Assembly (NCBI GenBank): GCA_037074705.1
Contig: CM073595.1
Coordinates: 49,409,639-49,473,638, forward strand
From: Zhengitettix transpicula
Lineage: Eukaryota; Arthropoda; Insecta; Orthoptera; Tetrigidae
DNA: 64,000 nucleotides
Direction: 5' to 3'
Shown: in pieces, positions 12,101 to 22,849 of the stretch
Layout of the letters: each line of letters opens with the position of its first letter
Numbering within the stretch: the stretch's first letter is position 1
Made by a program: the position numbers and the translations under genes
Notes under the pieces: model-generated
Told to the model about the DNA's origin: nothing
The model's database searches: none
Seen by the model: only the letters and a program-made list of their open reading frames with translations

Positions 12101-15100
12101 AACTTCACTGGTCAGTAATAGCGTTCTTAAAAGATCAAAAAATTCTGGCGGGTTACTTTCAGCGATCTTCCTCGTCACCGTCTTTCAATTATTACTTGAC
12201 ATTCACTGTTTAGAAACATTTAGGTGTTATTTTATACGTTATCTGTCACAAAGTGTGAACTAAATCATTTTTACTCTCTTTCATTACAAATGAATTAAGG
12301 CATAGGCAGGTTTTTCTCCTGAAATTACCAAAATCTTCCTGCTTGTGACGATGGAATGTCAACTTATCTTGGTATCCAATAAACGGACAAGGTTAGACTA
12401 GAATAAGGCTGAGGAGACTTCAAATGCGAATTCTTATTATTAATTTTCAATCAGACGTAAATTTTTCACTTATAATTAATTCCCAGTCAAAGGTGAAGAC
12501 GTTTCTTCACTACTGTAATTCTAAGAATCACTCCAACATCCAGCAAAAATTGGATTCATAGAAACGAAAGTAAACAGAAAAACAAATGATAAGGTTAAAT
12601 CAGCCTGACTTACCATCTGATAGAGTTAGAAATCTCGTTAACAATCAACATTTTAACATATTAACATATTTGACGCCGGTAAAAAGAGAAAAGTTTTACG
12701 ATTTCAGAATACACTTCCGGGACGGAATGAATTTTTTTTTTTAGTAGCAAAACAATACGATAGATTATTTGAAGTATAGACGCTGTATATATAAAATGAG
12801 GCAAAATTATCCTGTAAGTTGATTCTCTTTCATTGATTGTATACAGAACAGGGGAAACACATAATACATTTACTTTATTAATACTTAACATACATTTTTT
12901 CATAGGTTATTTATAAGTGCGTAATGATACCGTTTACTTGGTCTACACAAACCCATTTTATTTTATCAAAGAGCGAAGGCTTTCCCGGTGTATTTGTTGA
13001 AGAAAAAGTTCTCGGGTTTCCACCCGGGTAAAACAGCGATTGTAACGCGACGTTTCGACGCCCAAATGCACCGCCGTCATCTTCTAGGCGCCTACTTGGT
13101 CTACACAAACTAATTTTATTTTATGAAAGATCGAAGGCTTTCCTAGTAGATGACGGCAGTGCATTTGGTCGTCGAAACGTCGCGTTACAATCGCTGTTTT
13201 ACCCGGGTGGAAATCCGGGAGCTTTTTCTTCATTTTATTTTAACAATCAACAATTTAAGTCTTTATTTTAATAAGATTAACAGCTCCCAGTATACTATAG
13301 TTAGTAGTTGCATATTTTAATATCCAGTTTCATGAATTTATTACCGGCATAAAATGAACACCTAAACAAATAATTGACTTCATACCAGAATTTGTTTATT
13401 GTAATTATTTCTGCCTTATTTGCGAGATGTGAGTATTTCCAAAATTGACTCCGGAAATGTTATGAATGTAATAGACGGTGATACTGTATTTCCCTGACGC
13501 CGTCGCCGAACTCAGTGTTCGGTTCATCGTTTATAACATAAAATCTTTTAATTCAGGAAACGGCGCAGGTTCTGCAAATGATTTGTAGCCTACACAAGCT
13601 CAGCTCGACTTCACGTCGGAAAAAATCTTCACATCACCACATTTTATTGCGCCCCTTGTGAGTGCTGATATTTATGAGTCAACCGGACACGGTTCGCGGA
13701 TTATATTTGCATGTGATCCACGTTACGAAACCCTGAACTGGTTTGAGGAGAATCCCTGACGTGAAGGACACGCGGCGTGCGGAAGGTCAGATTCGCAGTG
13801 GAGGTCACAACTCTGGCACAACTGGTTTAACATACGTTCTTAACTTACAGAAATGCCTGGGGTCGTTTTATTGTTAATTATTTCATTTAAATCTGAAGAA
13901 AAAATCCACAATTTTATAAATATTCAAAAACATCTAACTTAGAATCACCCAGTCCTCAGCCTTATACGAATGTGAGCTTCCCTTATGTACTAGTTTCATA
14001 TCGACACAGTAGAATAAAGTATTTATTTAAAAATAATTTAAATCATCACTTCATGCTGTAGTATAATTGTGCACAGTCGTATTAGATTTTCAGACAAATT
14101 AAAAATAGTGAGAGTACACATTGGCCGCGGGCGTAAACGTCTGCCTGGTATGAGATAAATAAACTTAATTTTGAAATTAGTTTTGAAATTTCAGGTGTAT
14201 CTAATTCAATTGGTGTCATTGGCTTACACGGTCGGCGGTGTGAAAAAGAGACAAAAAAATAGGAATGTAAGTGTTGCTGCCGTGACGAGTGTCAGATACG
14301 CAATCAAAATTAAAAAGTGCACACGTTTCACGTGTCCATGTCACACTTCAATTAAAAACGATGTCGTTGGATTATCTTTCCGATGTATCGACCGCATACA
14401 GATAGATGTTTTTAGTGTCTAGTACGCTTCATATTGTATAATTTTATTAGCCAGTAGTTAACGGTTAGTTATATATACAAATGGCTATCTTCAAAATTTT
14501 CCAAATTCACAGTCACCAATTTTTTTGGGATAGGCTACCTTAAAGGTGGAGCCACACTGTCGTCACGTCACGTACTGTCACGTGATTTAACGTGAAGTTC
14601 CAAAAGTGCACGGTACGTCACGTCACTGCCCTGTCACGGGGCCGTCACGCGCTGTCACGTATCTGAGATCTGCGCTTGCACACATTGTGATGTCACGCCA
14701 TGTCACATTTTTCAATCTGTATTATAAGCGATGACTTTATATATCTGGGATCCAAATTCCAGAAAGATGGAGATGAACAGCACGAAATCAGGAGAAGAAT
14801 GAATCGTATTTCTTACTATTACCAGCTTTCAAACTAAGAACAACAAAAATGAGGATATATAAAACCATGATTAGGCCAATACTATGTTATGGAAGTGAGG
14901 GCTGGACACTAAACAAGAAAGAGGAGATAGCGATTAACATCTTTTAAAGAAAGATCCTAAGAATAATTTGGGGCCCAAAAAATGAAAATGGCATATATGA
15001 CCTATATAAAGAACCAAGCATCGCAACAGCTATTAGATTAAAGAGAATGTAATGGATAGGACACGTGCAACGCATGGGAAAGGAAAGGATGCCTTTCAAG

Positions 15101-18100
15101 GCATTATACAATGATATGGGAGGTAAAAGAAAGGCAGGAAAACCAAGGAACAGATGGATAGACGAAGTAGAGAAGGACATAAAAAGGATGATGGATTTGA
15201 GGAACTGGAGGAGAATAGCTTTAGACAGAGAAGTTTGGAGGAAGCTACTACTGGAGGTCGAGGCCCGATATCGGGCTGTGGAACCATAGAAGAAGAATAA
15301 TTCTGTTTCAAACGTTATCAAATGCGTTTGAGGATCCCTTGTCACTTTTTCCCCCATAGAACAAAGAATTATTTTTCTTAATTACCTTTAGTATTATTAT
15401 TTATTATTAATAATCCATTAAAACCTAACCATACGAAGGTACACATCCTGATATCACCAAAAAAATGGTCGCTCGTACACAAATTTCTCATAGGAGGAAA
15501 GTTGTAGAGAATTTAATTGTCTCTTTTTAACGCACTGTCGGGTTTCAAAAAATCATCTACAATTTACGAAAGTACACCTAAATTCAAAAGAATGAAAGAG
15601 AAATACACGAGTTTTCATTATTTGAAATCTATCAACTCTGCTTTTTGACATTTAATTTAGTTATTTGGTTGAATAAAAAATTATCAACCTGACTTCATCT
15701 CAGCCATGTCCTTTTATTCTTATTTAGTAACGCTAAATAAGTCGTGCGTATCTAAGTACATGGACTTAAATTTTTATATAATATTTAGAATCACACACGC
15801 GTGTAAATGTATATGGTTGTAATATAAGATCATATTCAATCGTATAATACAGTATTATTTTTATGAACAAAACAGACTCTGTATAATATTTTATACGTTA
15901 CTGTCTCTAGTTTCAGACTTGCAGGCTGCTTCAAACGGAAACAATACTTGATATTACCGTAGGTATTAGACGTACTTAGAATGTACGGCTGATAGGTACA
16001 CAAACGTAGACTGGCATATTGATGAAAAAAATGCTCTGAGCTACACACTGCTGTCACTTGTCAAAGCCGTGAACCACGTGACGTGACAGCAGTGTGCGAT
16101 TGAGGCTGCAGTCACGCTTCAACTTTATTGCCAGCACGTCACGTGACAGTACGTGATAGCAGTGTGTCTCCACTTTATCCTCTTTGATGGCCCCTTCCTT
16201 ATTAGCATAGGAAGGAATGGAAAGGGAGACCAAGATAGCCAAACTGTCTACTTCAGATCATCTTTGCTCAGTTCGCAGATCCTTCAAGAAGATTTGCTCA
16301 ACTTCGCGATACTTCCGTTTCTCCTGTGTATTTATTTATCTTCCCGATTCCATATCCAGTCTAACGCGTTTTGTAGTTTGTGAGTATCCGTATTTCAGAA
16401 TATGCTTAACCAGCGACACTTTCTCCATTGCAGGTGTCTTTGAGTCCTCTTTGAATTTCCCTCGAGATCAACTACACTATAAATACCATTTTACCATAGG
16501 TTTTTTAAACGTAAAGAATGTAAGTGTTCATTTCATAGTTCCCCTCAACACCCTGGGGAATTTTCTAATAACCATATCAATTGCTGCCATTTTTCTCTGT
16601 AAGAACTCATTTTCAACTGTTGTCTTTAAACCTGCTTCATAAATTCCAAATTCACATTCACTCCTACAGGTAAAGTGAAAATGAGTTTAGTATTTCCAAT
16701 AGAGTCAGCTGTCGTTGCTTTCCTGTCTGAATGTAGCAGAGTGGGATCCTGCCGAAGATTTATGGTGCGTCAAGAAGGGACTAAGATGGAAAGCTATGAC
16801 CTGGTTTTGTAGGATCAGTGGTGGAAACGATTATGTTTGGGTGGAACATGGAAAGGTTTTACCGTTGTAAATGTTGTTTTTTACTTTATCGATCAATAAT
16901 TCTCATGGACAATGGAAACCCCCAAAATATCTATATCAATTGATTTTTCATAAGTGACAACAATCCTTAAAATTAAAGTACACTTTGTATTCCTTTTCAG
17001 TCAGGGAAGTTGTCACAGTACGAGCAGGGACAATGGCTACGACAACGGTACGGCTCATTCCTGGGGGATTCGTACTCCAGCAAAATCCTGATCGCACAGA
17101 GCACGGACGTAGATCGTGCCAAGATGTCCGCCATGCTGGAACTCGCTGGTCTCATGCCACCCAATGCAGCCCAGACCTGGAATCCGGATCTGAAGTGGCA
17201 ACCTATCCCCGTCAACAGCCAACCCTTGGACCAGGACTCTGTGAGTAGCTCAAATCTGACACACATGATCCCATCACTGACTTTCCCTTCACTTTACACT
17301 CCATTACAGCTGTCACTGGTGGTATCTAATCCACCAATTGGTCTCGTCTCATTGTGAATTATCAAAAACTTTCTCGTTCCCCATTTTGTCAATTTATCAA
17401 AGTTTCCAATCACTGAAGCTCCCAAAATATTAAGTCCCTTTCGTATCTTAAATTCTACTGAGACCATACTGTAAATTAAGTCGGAATGCACCAGCGTCTA
17501 CATAACCATATACTAATATATAATTTGTAGAAGATCCCGTCGCCCACTTGAATTTGAACCTGTTTTCACGGTCGTTACCTTTATCACCAGAGTAATAATG
17601 CCATAAATATAATCTTTAACTGACTTTTACTGTTGATCAAAATTATTTTGAAAAATTAAAATATACTTTCATACGAACGATAAGATCAAGCAAACATTTC
17701 TTAACCGGTTATATTCAAATAATGAATAATTAAATGTGGCAGGTTATTTTTATTTAAATAATTGATGCTCATTATCTATATTGATTAATTATTATTGATA
17801 CAACAGAATTCAGTATTTTAAGTAATTTTATTTAGCTGCAAATAGAATTACAGTCCAATTTCGCCAGAAGAGAGACTGAATATGACCTTAAAAAACATCA
17901 TAACTTCAATCGTCGTTAAAAACTCGAATTTGAGGACCTAGACTAGGCACAAATTACCACGTTTCGCCAAATATGTCGTGGCCCATTGTTTCCAGTTTCG
18001 GTGTGTGACGTGCAACCTGTGTAAATGAGTTACGATTTTGCGTTAGGATTTAAAAAGAGCTTGTTTAAGAACCTACGTTTGTGTGTTTTAAAAATTTATC

Positions 18101-19090
18101 GAAATTTAGTATGTTTTAATTTTTACATCATAATTTCCTTTAAGAATTATTAATTAAAATTAATGACATGCCAACTCAGTAACTTATTTCGTCAGAGAGC
18201 AAAACTAGCGATCATGTGGTCAAATTATCAAGCAAGGGAGGGCAGTTTGACGGGTACTTCTCTTGCGACTAACATATATGCGGTCACAGGAAATAATTTG
18301 TTGAGGCAAAAAAGTGCCTAACACGAGTTATGTATGGTATGATGTCCCAAGATTTCAGCACACTGATAAGATTTTGGTTGGTAAGTCAAACTTTTAATAC
18401 TTTCCCGGTTATAACGCTGTGGGGTTTCGTGATATCTCAGAAAATAGCACATGTTGTCGGGAATGGGACGTTTCGGTGCGAGTCATTTTGGTGTGAGCAT
18501 TTGATTAGTCCCCGGATAAGAAAATGGTTTACGTTTTATTATGAAATCACAAATAATTATTAGAAACTATTTTATTTTAACCTACAACAATTAGCGTTTA
18601 GAAATTTAAAATTACATAAAAACACAAAAATTTTAGTGTACAAAATAATTGTTACACAATAATTATATGCAGTTAATTAATAGTATTAATTTGTACGTAA
18701 TTAAATAACTTAATAGATCACATAAAACTTTTACAAAATATGCGTAAAATTCATGTTATTATTACATGTAAAGTAGAGTTATTATTGCCTGTAAAGTAAG
18801 AGAAAAATAAAAAACTCACCGAGAAAAATGATTATTTATACAGGGTTGCATGAATTTTCACGTAACTAGCTTCACAATTTCCGTCACTGCGTTGGTATGT
18901 TAATCAGTATATTATTATTTTTTTCTCATCTCTAATAAACTGAATCAGTGATTTTAGCAGAAAATAAATAACAGAACTTTCTTATTCTCACAAGTACAGA
19001 TAGTGATAGTCGTCGACCAAAGTAAATAATATATAGAATTTAAATATATTTTACAATCTTTAAAATATAAAGCTTACATTCAATTGCTTA

Positions 19091-19121
<31 letters not shown>

Positions 19122-22100
19122 TTCTCAGAGTGCAGAAAGGACGAGACATTTACTTAGAACTTGTTGCTGGTCACAAACTTTCAGTAAATTAAAAAAATAT
19201 CGGGATGCATACAACAGAATTTTATTAATAGTGAGAAATTTTGGTGACCGCGATATTGTAGACTACTTGCGTGGTATAACATAATTATATGGTATCGAAT
19301 TAATTTACTATTATTTAATTTTGACAATATCAATAAAACGTGTCTGTATTCTAAATTTGAGTATTTGTTCATTTTCTAATATCAATATCAGTTGTGTATT
19401 TGTTAAAAAAATTTGTTTCGAACGAGTGTTCTTGACTTTGCCACTTCCCATAAAAAAAAAGGTCGTTCCATGAAAAGTTATGATTTATACGAGGGTGAAT
19501 CAAATATAAACGAGACTTTTGGACCTGCGCGCGCAATAGTGATGGAAGAATGTTCCGCTGTTATTGGCTGTTAGGTTGGTTTGTCAGGAGTGGGGGAAGC
19601 ACGTGACTCATCATCATAGATTCGCTCAGTGTCCATCGTTACGATGTCCGAGCAGGAGGTACCTCCCTCTATTGCGCAACGTATTGTTATCAAGTTTTTA
19701 GCTGCAGAAGGTGTAAAACCGGCCGAACTCTTGAGAAGATTGACTGCACAGTTCGGGAAAGAGACGCTGTCGCGAGCTAGAGTGTTTGCTTGGCATAAAC
19801 AGTTCGTGGAGGGCCGTGAACGTGTTGAAAATGAGAGCCATGACCGCAGACCCCGCACCAGCATTACAGCGGGCAACATCGACAGTGTTCGTCAACTTGT
19901 TGAAGGTGATAGGCGTCTAACAACTTCGGATATTGCAATTGAGGTTGGAATAAGTTATGGGAGCACTTACTCTATACTCTCAGAGGAGCTAGGGTATCGC
20001 AAGGCGTGTGCCAGGTGGGTTCCTCGCCTTCTCACAGTTGACCAGAAACTGAATCGTTTTCAAGTGTGTGAGCGTCTTCCTGCACGATTTCGGGAAGAAG
20101 GAGACCCATTTCTTTCTCACATTGTCACCTGTGATGAAACGTGGGTGCATCACTACACCCCTGAGTCGAAACAAGCGAGTATGGAGTGGAGGAAGAAAGG
20201 AGAAACCGGACCAGTGAAAGCAAAGTCACGATTATCGGCTGGCAAGGTTTTGGCTACCGTTTTTTTACCAGCGTGGCCTGCTCCACCTTGATTTTTTGCA
20301 TGAGCGCAGAACAATTAATGCGGCATACTACTGCCAAATTTTGACTGAGGTCAGACTTGCATATCGCCGCAAAATACGAGACCTTCCGATGAGAAAAGTG
20401 ATTCTCCTCCATGACAATGCTCGCCCCCATACAGAAGCCCTGATCGTACAAAAATTAGAGCAACTGGGTTGGGAGACACTGTAACACCCTCCATACAGTC
20501 CAGACCTATCTCCCTGCGACTTCCATGTCTTTGGTCCTCTCAAGGAAGCTTTTGGAGGGCAAAAATTCCACAGCGATAATGAGGTTGAAGCATATGTGCG
20601 CAATTGGCTACAAACTCGACCTGACTCTTTTTACGTGGAAGGAATTAAAAAATTACCTATACGCTGGGAAAAATGTGTTTATAAATCAGGAGATTATGTA
20701 GAAAAATAAACTATGATTGTTTGTGCGTTTAAAATCAAAATAAATATTTAAAAAAATAAGTCTTGTTTATATTTGATTCACCATCCTATTTAACAATTTC
20801 TTTCTTTCTGGCCTCCTAATTTTTTTTGAATTCTAGCTTCCTTCCCACCATCGACAGAATGTTCACACCTGACTTGTTTCACTAAACTATACATATTCCT
20901 TAAAAGCCGTTATCGACCTACAGGTCTACAATCCCAGATATTTCTACTTTCTCATATTGTGTACTGTGGTAATGACATCGTCTGCACTCCTGGATGTCCT
21001 TTTCCTCGAATAGTAAAGACGCCTGCTTGGATCACGAGTTTCCAGTCTTTTTAATCTATCTATCTATTTATTTCAGTTGTTGTTGGTGCGAATACCATGC
21101 GCGAGGTACAGTCTCGAGCTGCAATCCGTCATGAAGAGCAAAGAAGTTGAGGACAAACTTGCTGAGCTGAACGCTCCAGAGCTGTACGTGAATCTGACGA
21201 AAATAACAGGTCTCGCCATCAACACACCTGACGACGTGCAGTCTCTCTACAGCACCCTGAAGGCTGAGGTACTTCAAAAATCACGCACGTGTTCCGTACT
21301 TCTTGTATCGGCTGTATATATAAGGATTACACTAATGTGTTACAGAAAGAATTTGGCTTGCAACTACCGGAGTGGACTCACGACTACTACCCGCACAAAC
21401 TCGCGCCTATAACGGCTTACAGCTTCACAATAAACGCTTACAATTCCGTTCTACGCAAACTTAAAGGAGGTAAGATACTCAGTTTTACAGATTTTCCACC
21501 AACTAGCTGGTTACCTATTGGTAGTTATCGAAATTGAGGCGGCTGAAAATAAACTAGTGAACTATGGTGGTAGTGTGTTGGGCCCGTTAAAAAAAAGGGA
21601 GAAAGTAGAAGATAGCAAATTTTAAGTTTTATTTTTGGTTAAGCTTCCGGTTATCCAATAATTTACTTCGCATTCTTTCATTATTTAATGAGCTGTGGTA
21701 TGTTATGGGGTAATAATTCAGAATAATGTCCAAAGGCTTTTTTACAAAATTGGCAATAGACAAGCAATGCATTGTTGTGGGAACAATTTTAATACGAGAA
21801 GTACACATGAGGTAAATCACTGTCTAGCTCAGGAAGATAATTTGTTTCTTCATCAAATCAACCATTATCGTTAAATATGCAACACAAGATAAATTTCAGC
21901 CGCCCGTTTAATTTTCCAGGTCCTCTATTGAAAAAGATAATCACCGATACCAAAGCGAAAGTTGAAGACAATTTGTCGGCAGCCGAGAGGAAGTTTTACC
22001 TTTATTCTGGGCACGACTCGACTGTATCAAACTTGCTTCTGGCAATGAGCGTCTGGGACGAGCAAATCCCCGACTATGGCATTCTTGTGATGATAGAGTT

Positions 22101-22397
22101 GCACCGACAGGTGAGCGACGGCCAATACGGCATAAAGGTAAGCATCGAAACGTACGAAAGGAAACTAATTATGTGACTAGTTAACGGAACTGACATAAAT
22201 TGTTGCTTTTATCGCAGTTGTATCTCCGTAACTCGACCGAGCACGAGCCGTACCCGCTGACGGTACCCGGCTGTGGACACTTTTGTCCTTTCGATGCCTT
22301 CGTCAATCTCACCAGGAATGTGATTCCCGATAATTTCAAACAAAACTGTCACGTCGATGACCCGAACTATACGGTTCCAACACCTGCTGCTCCTTAA
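9100..22397 (+). CDS. Secreted/lysosomal histidine acid phosphatase (Acph-1 / venom acid phosphatase type), complete, 7 exons
   Basis: Exons: 9100-9186, 9268-9366, 17001-17240, 21077-21268, 21346-21469, 21920-22137, 22218-22397. All are bounded by GT/AG and in phase, giving 379 aa. Residues 1-18 form a signal peptide (hydrophobic IGLLWLCDVLAA core). The branch-2 histidine phosphatase signature RHGPRTP follows at about 32-38, supplying the nucleophilic His. SGHDSTVSN in exon 6 supplies the distal His-Asp proton donor. The C-terminal half has conserved cysteines (GCGHFCPF) and four N-glycosylation sequons (NLT, NST, NLT, NYT). The family hydrolyses phosphomonoesters at acid pH in lysosomes, secretions or insect venom and seminal fluid. 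Length is typical. Which paralogue this is cannot be decided here. Introns 2 (7.6 kb) and 3 (3.8 kb) are full of transposons, yet no exon is damaged. Confidence 0.93.
9367..11587. other. Intron 2 of the phosphatase gene, left part
   Basis: No exon of the phosphatase is missing across this intron. Two plus-strand open frames occur, 9945-10223 (92 codons) and 10484-10789 (101 codons). Their compositions look plausible, but they have no recognised domain and no homologue I can name. They may be decayed transposon coding or chance frames. The rest is AT-rich and featureless to my reading. Confidence 0.35.
11588..12766. repeat. Large foldback element (inverted arms of about 340 bases)
   Basis: Left arm 11588-11931 and right arm 12432-12766 are reverse complements at roughly 85 percent identity by eye, around a 500-base centre. 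Matched landmarks are TTTGCTACT/AGTAGCAAA, TCCGTCCCGGAAGTG/CACTTCCGGGACGGA, TTCCGGCGTC/GACGCCGGTAA and ATTTTTGC(C/T)GGATG(T) with its complement. The centre has small open frames but no transposase motif. It lies inside intron 2 of the phosphatase gene and could be a foldback (FB-like) or long-TIR non-autonomous DNA element. Confidence 0.7.
12930..13238. mobile_element. Penelope-type terminal foldback with hammerhead-like core, two opposed copies
   Basis: 12990-13087 on the minus strand and about 13140-13238 on the plus strand are inverted copies. Each contains GATGACGGC, a loop, CGTCGAAACGTCG, GTTTTACCCGGGTGGAAA and CCGGGAG or CCGAGAA. GACG and CGTC can pair as a short stem directly before GAAAC. 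The flanking TACTTGGTCTACACAAAC block is instead directly repeated (12935 and 13091). The motif resembles terminal regions of Penelope-like elements carrying hammerhead relics. No RT coding is attached. It lies in intron 2 of the phosphatase gene. Confidence 0.55.
13239..14542. other. Intron 2 of the phosphatase gene, middle part
   Basis: A mix of AT-rich and somewhat GC-richer DNA. A plus-strand frame at 14171-14422 (83 codons, Cys/Lys/Val-rich) starts from a non-ATG codon and has no known motif. I see no exon, RNA gene or recognisable transposon in this stretch. Confidence 0.3.
14543..16175. mobile_element. TIR DNA transposon with TCACGT-rich subterminal repeats
   Basis: The left end reads AAGGTGGAGCCACACTG and the right end, reverse complemented, AAGTGGAGACACACTG, each followed by dense TCACGT/CACGTGA repeats (14560-14660 and 16035-16165). 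Both ends are flanked by TA. The interior holds a LINE fragment (14755-15300) and no recognised transposase. Clustered subterminal transposase-site-like repeats with a CCACACTG TIR recall hAT or PIF/Harbinger non-autonomous elements. Only a TA, and no clear 3- or 8-bp duplication, could be read, so the superfamily stays open. Confidence 0.6.
14755..15300 (+). pseudogene. LINE (non-LTR retrotransposon) reverse transcriptase C-terminal fragment
   Basis: Across shifted frames the translation shows the hallmark tail of insect and animal LINE ORF2 proteins. In order these are EIRRRMN, a KMRIYKTMIRPILCYGSEGW-like block, RKILRIIWGP, IGHVQRMGKERM and GKPRNRWIDEVEKDI, then DREVWRKLLLEVEARY. At least two stops and one frameshift interrupt it. 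It is 5'-truncated and ends in a GAAGAAGAATAA-type short-repeat tail near 15300, as expected for target-primed reverse transcription. It probably inserted into the surrounding TIR element. Confidence 0.85.
16176..17000. other. Intron 2 of the phosphatase gene, right part
   Basis: Plus-strand open frames at 16153-16383 and 16217-16642 overlap each other and the end of the TIR element, and show no motif. No retained transposon feature was recognised. The acceptor of exon 3 is the TTCCTTTTCAG at 16990-17000. Confidence 0.4.
17241..19489. other. Intron 3 of the phosphatase gene before the mariner
   Basis: AT-rich, with an (AT)n run at about 19094-19122 and no exon-like segment. The 17294-17491, 18330-18563 and 19084-19372 open frames have no motif and are treated as chance. 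Confidence 0.4.
19490..20786 (+). mobile_element. Mariner-family DNA transposon, near full length
   Basis: The element is about 1297 bp between TA dinucleotides (19488-19489 and 20787-20788). Its terminal inverted repeats are GGTGAATCAAATATAAACGA on the left, with the near-identical complement (one mismatch) at the right end. Size, TA target duplication and the internal transposase are all typical of mariner. It sits in intron 3 of the acid phosphatase gene in the same orientation. Little terminal decay suggests a fairly recent insertion, although its coding frame is broken. Confidence 0.93.
19644..20709 (+). pseudogene. Mariner transposase, inactivated
   Basis: The frame runs from ATG 19644 and carries the N-terminal helix-turn-helix region (about residues 10-110, with FVEGRERVENESHD and RRPRTS). 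It then shows CDETWVHHY with the first catalytic Asp near residue 162. A frameshift in the T-run near 20260-20270 breaks the frame. The downstream frame shows HDNARPHTE with the second Asp and, 34 residues later, the third Asp in PCDFHVF, the DD34D spacing of mariner. An in-frame TAA at 20482-20484 lies between them. The product would end early, so the element cannot make its own transposase. Confidence 0.9.
20787..21076. other. Intron 3 remainder
   Basis: About 290 bases of pyrimidine-rich intron end, leading to the TATTTATTTCAG acceptor before exon 4. Nothing else seen. Confidence 0.4.
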
Positions 22398-22703
22398 AAC
22401 AAGGCATGTGAATTTATTTCTGTATGGGTCTCAAATACTTAACTTTTGTGCTTAATTATGATATACTCACAAGCAAACGAATGCAACTAGCTTTCGAGTA
22501 TTCTCCATCGTTCCAAACTAATATATGCTTTAAATTCGTTTGTGACCATGTGAAACTTTAACTGATTGGTAAATTATGGTACTCAGGGATAGGCTGACAC
22601 TATATTATAGATGCTTCTCTAACTTCACATTATGTACAATATCATGTGAATTTGTTTGAGAACATACCACATGTAATACTTTGGGTGTCTGTGGCTACAA
22701 TAT

Positions 22704-22849
22704 AATAAATAATCACTAAATGCTTGTGCCATGATCTCATGTTACACATTTATCTATCATCCACAAACTCCTGATCCCAGACATATTTGCACCTGAATGA
22801 CAGGCTGACATATATAGCAGCCACTTCACATACTAGTTGTAGAAATAAA
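22704..22849 (+). terminator. Candidate poly(A) signals of the acid phosphatase gene
   Basis: AATAAA occurs at 22704-22709 and 22844-22849, 307 and 447 bases after the stop codon. Either could end the mRNA. There is no transcript evidence in the sequence itself. Confidence 0.4.

Noticed and set aside
14944..15357. 137-codon minus-strand open frame
   Set aside because: It is antisense to the LINE RT fragment and has no motif of its own.
16153..16642. Overlapping plus-strand frames as a possible Harbinger accessory protein
   Set aside because: I looked for a MADF-like or nuclease motif on both strands and found none that holds over more than a few residues.
19571..19895. Minus-strand open frames of 102 and 65 codons
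   Set aside because: They are shadows of the mariner transposase coding strand.
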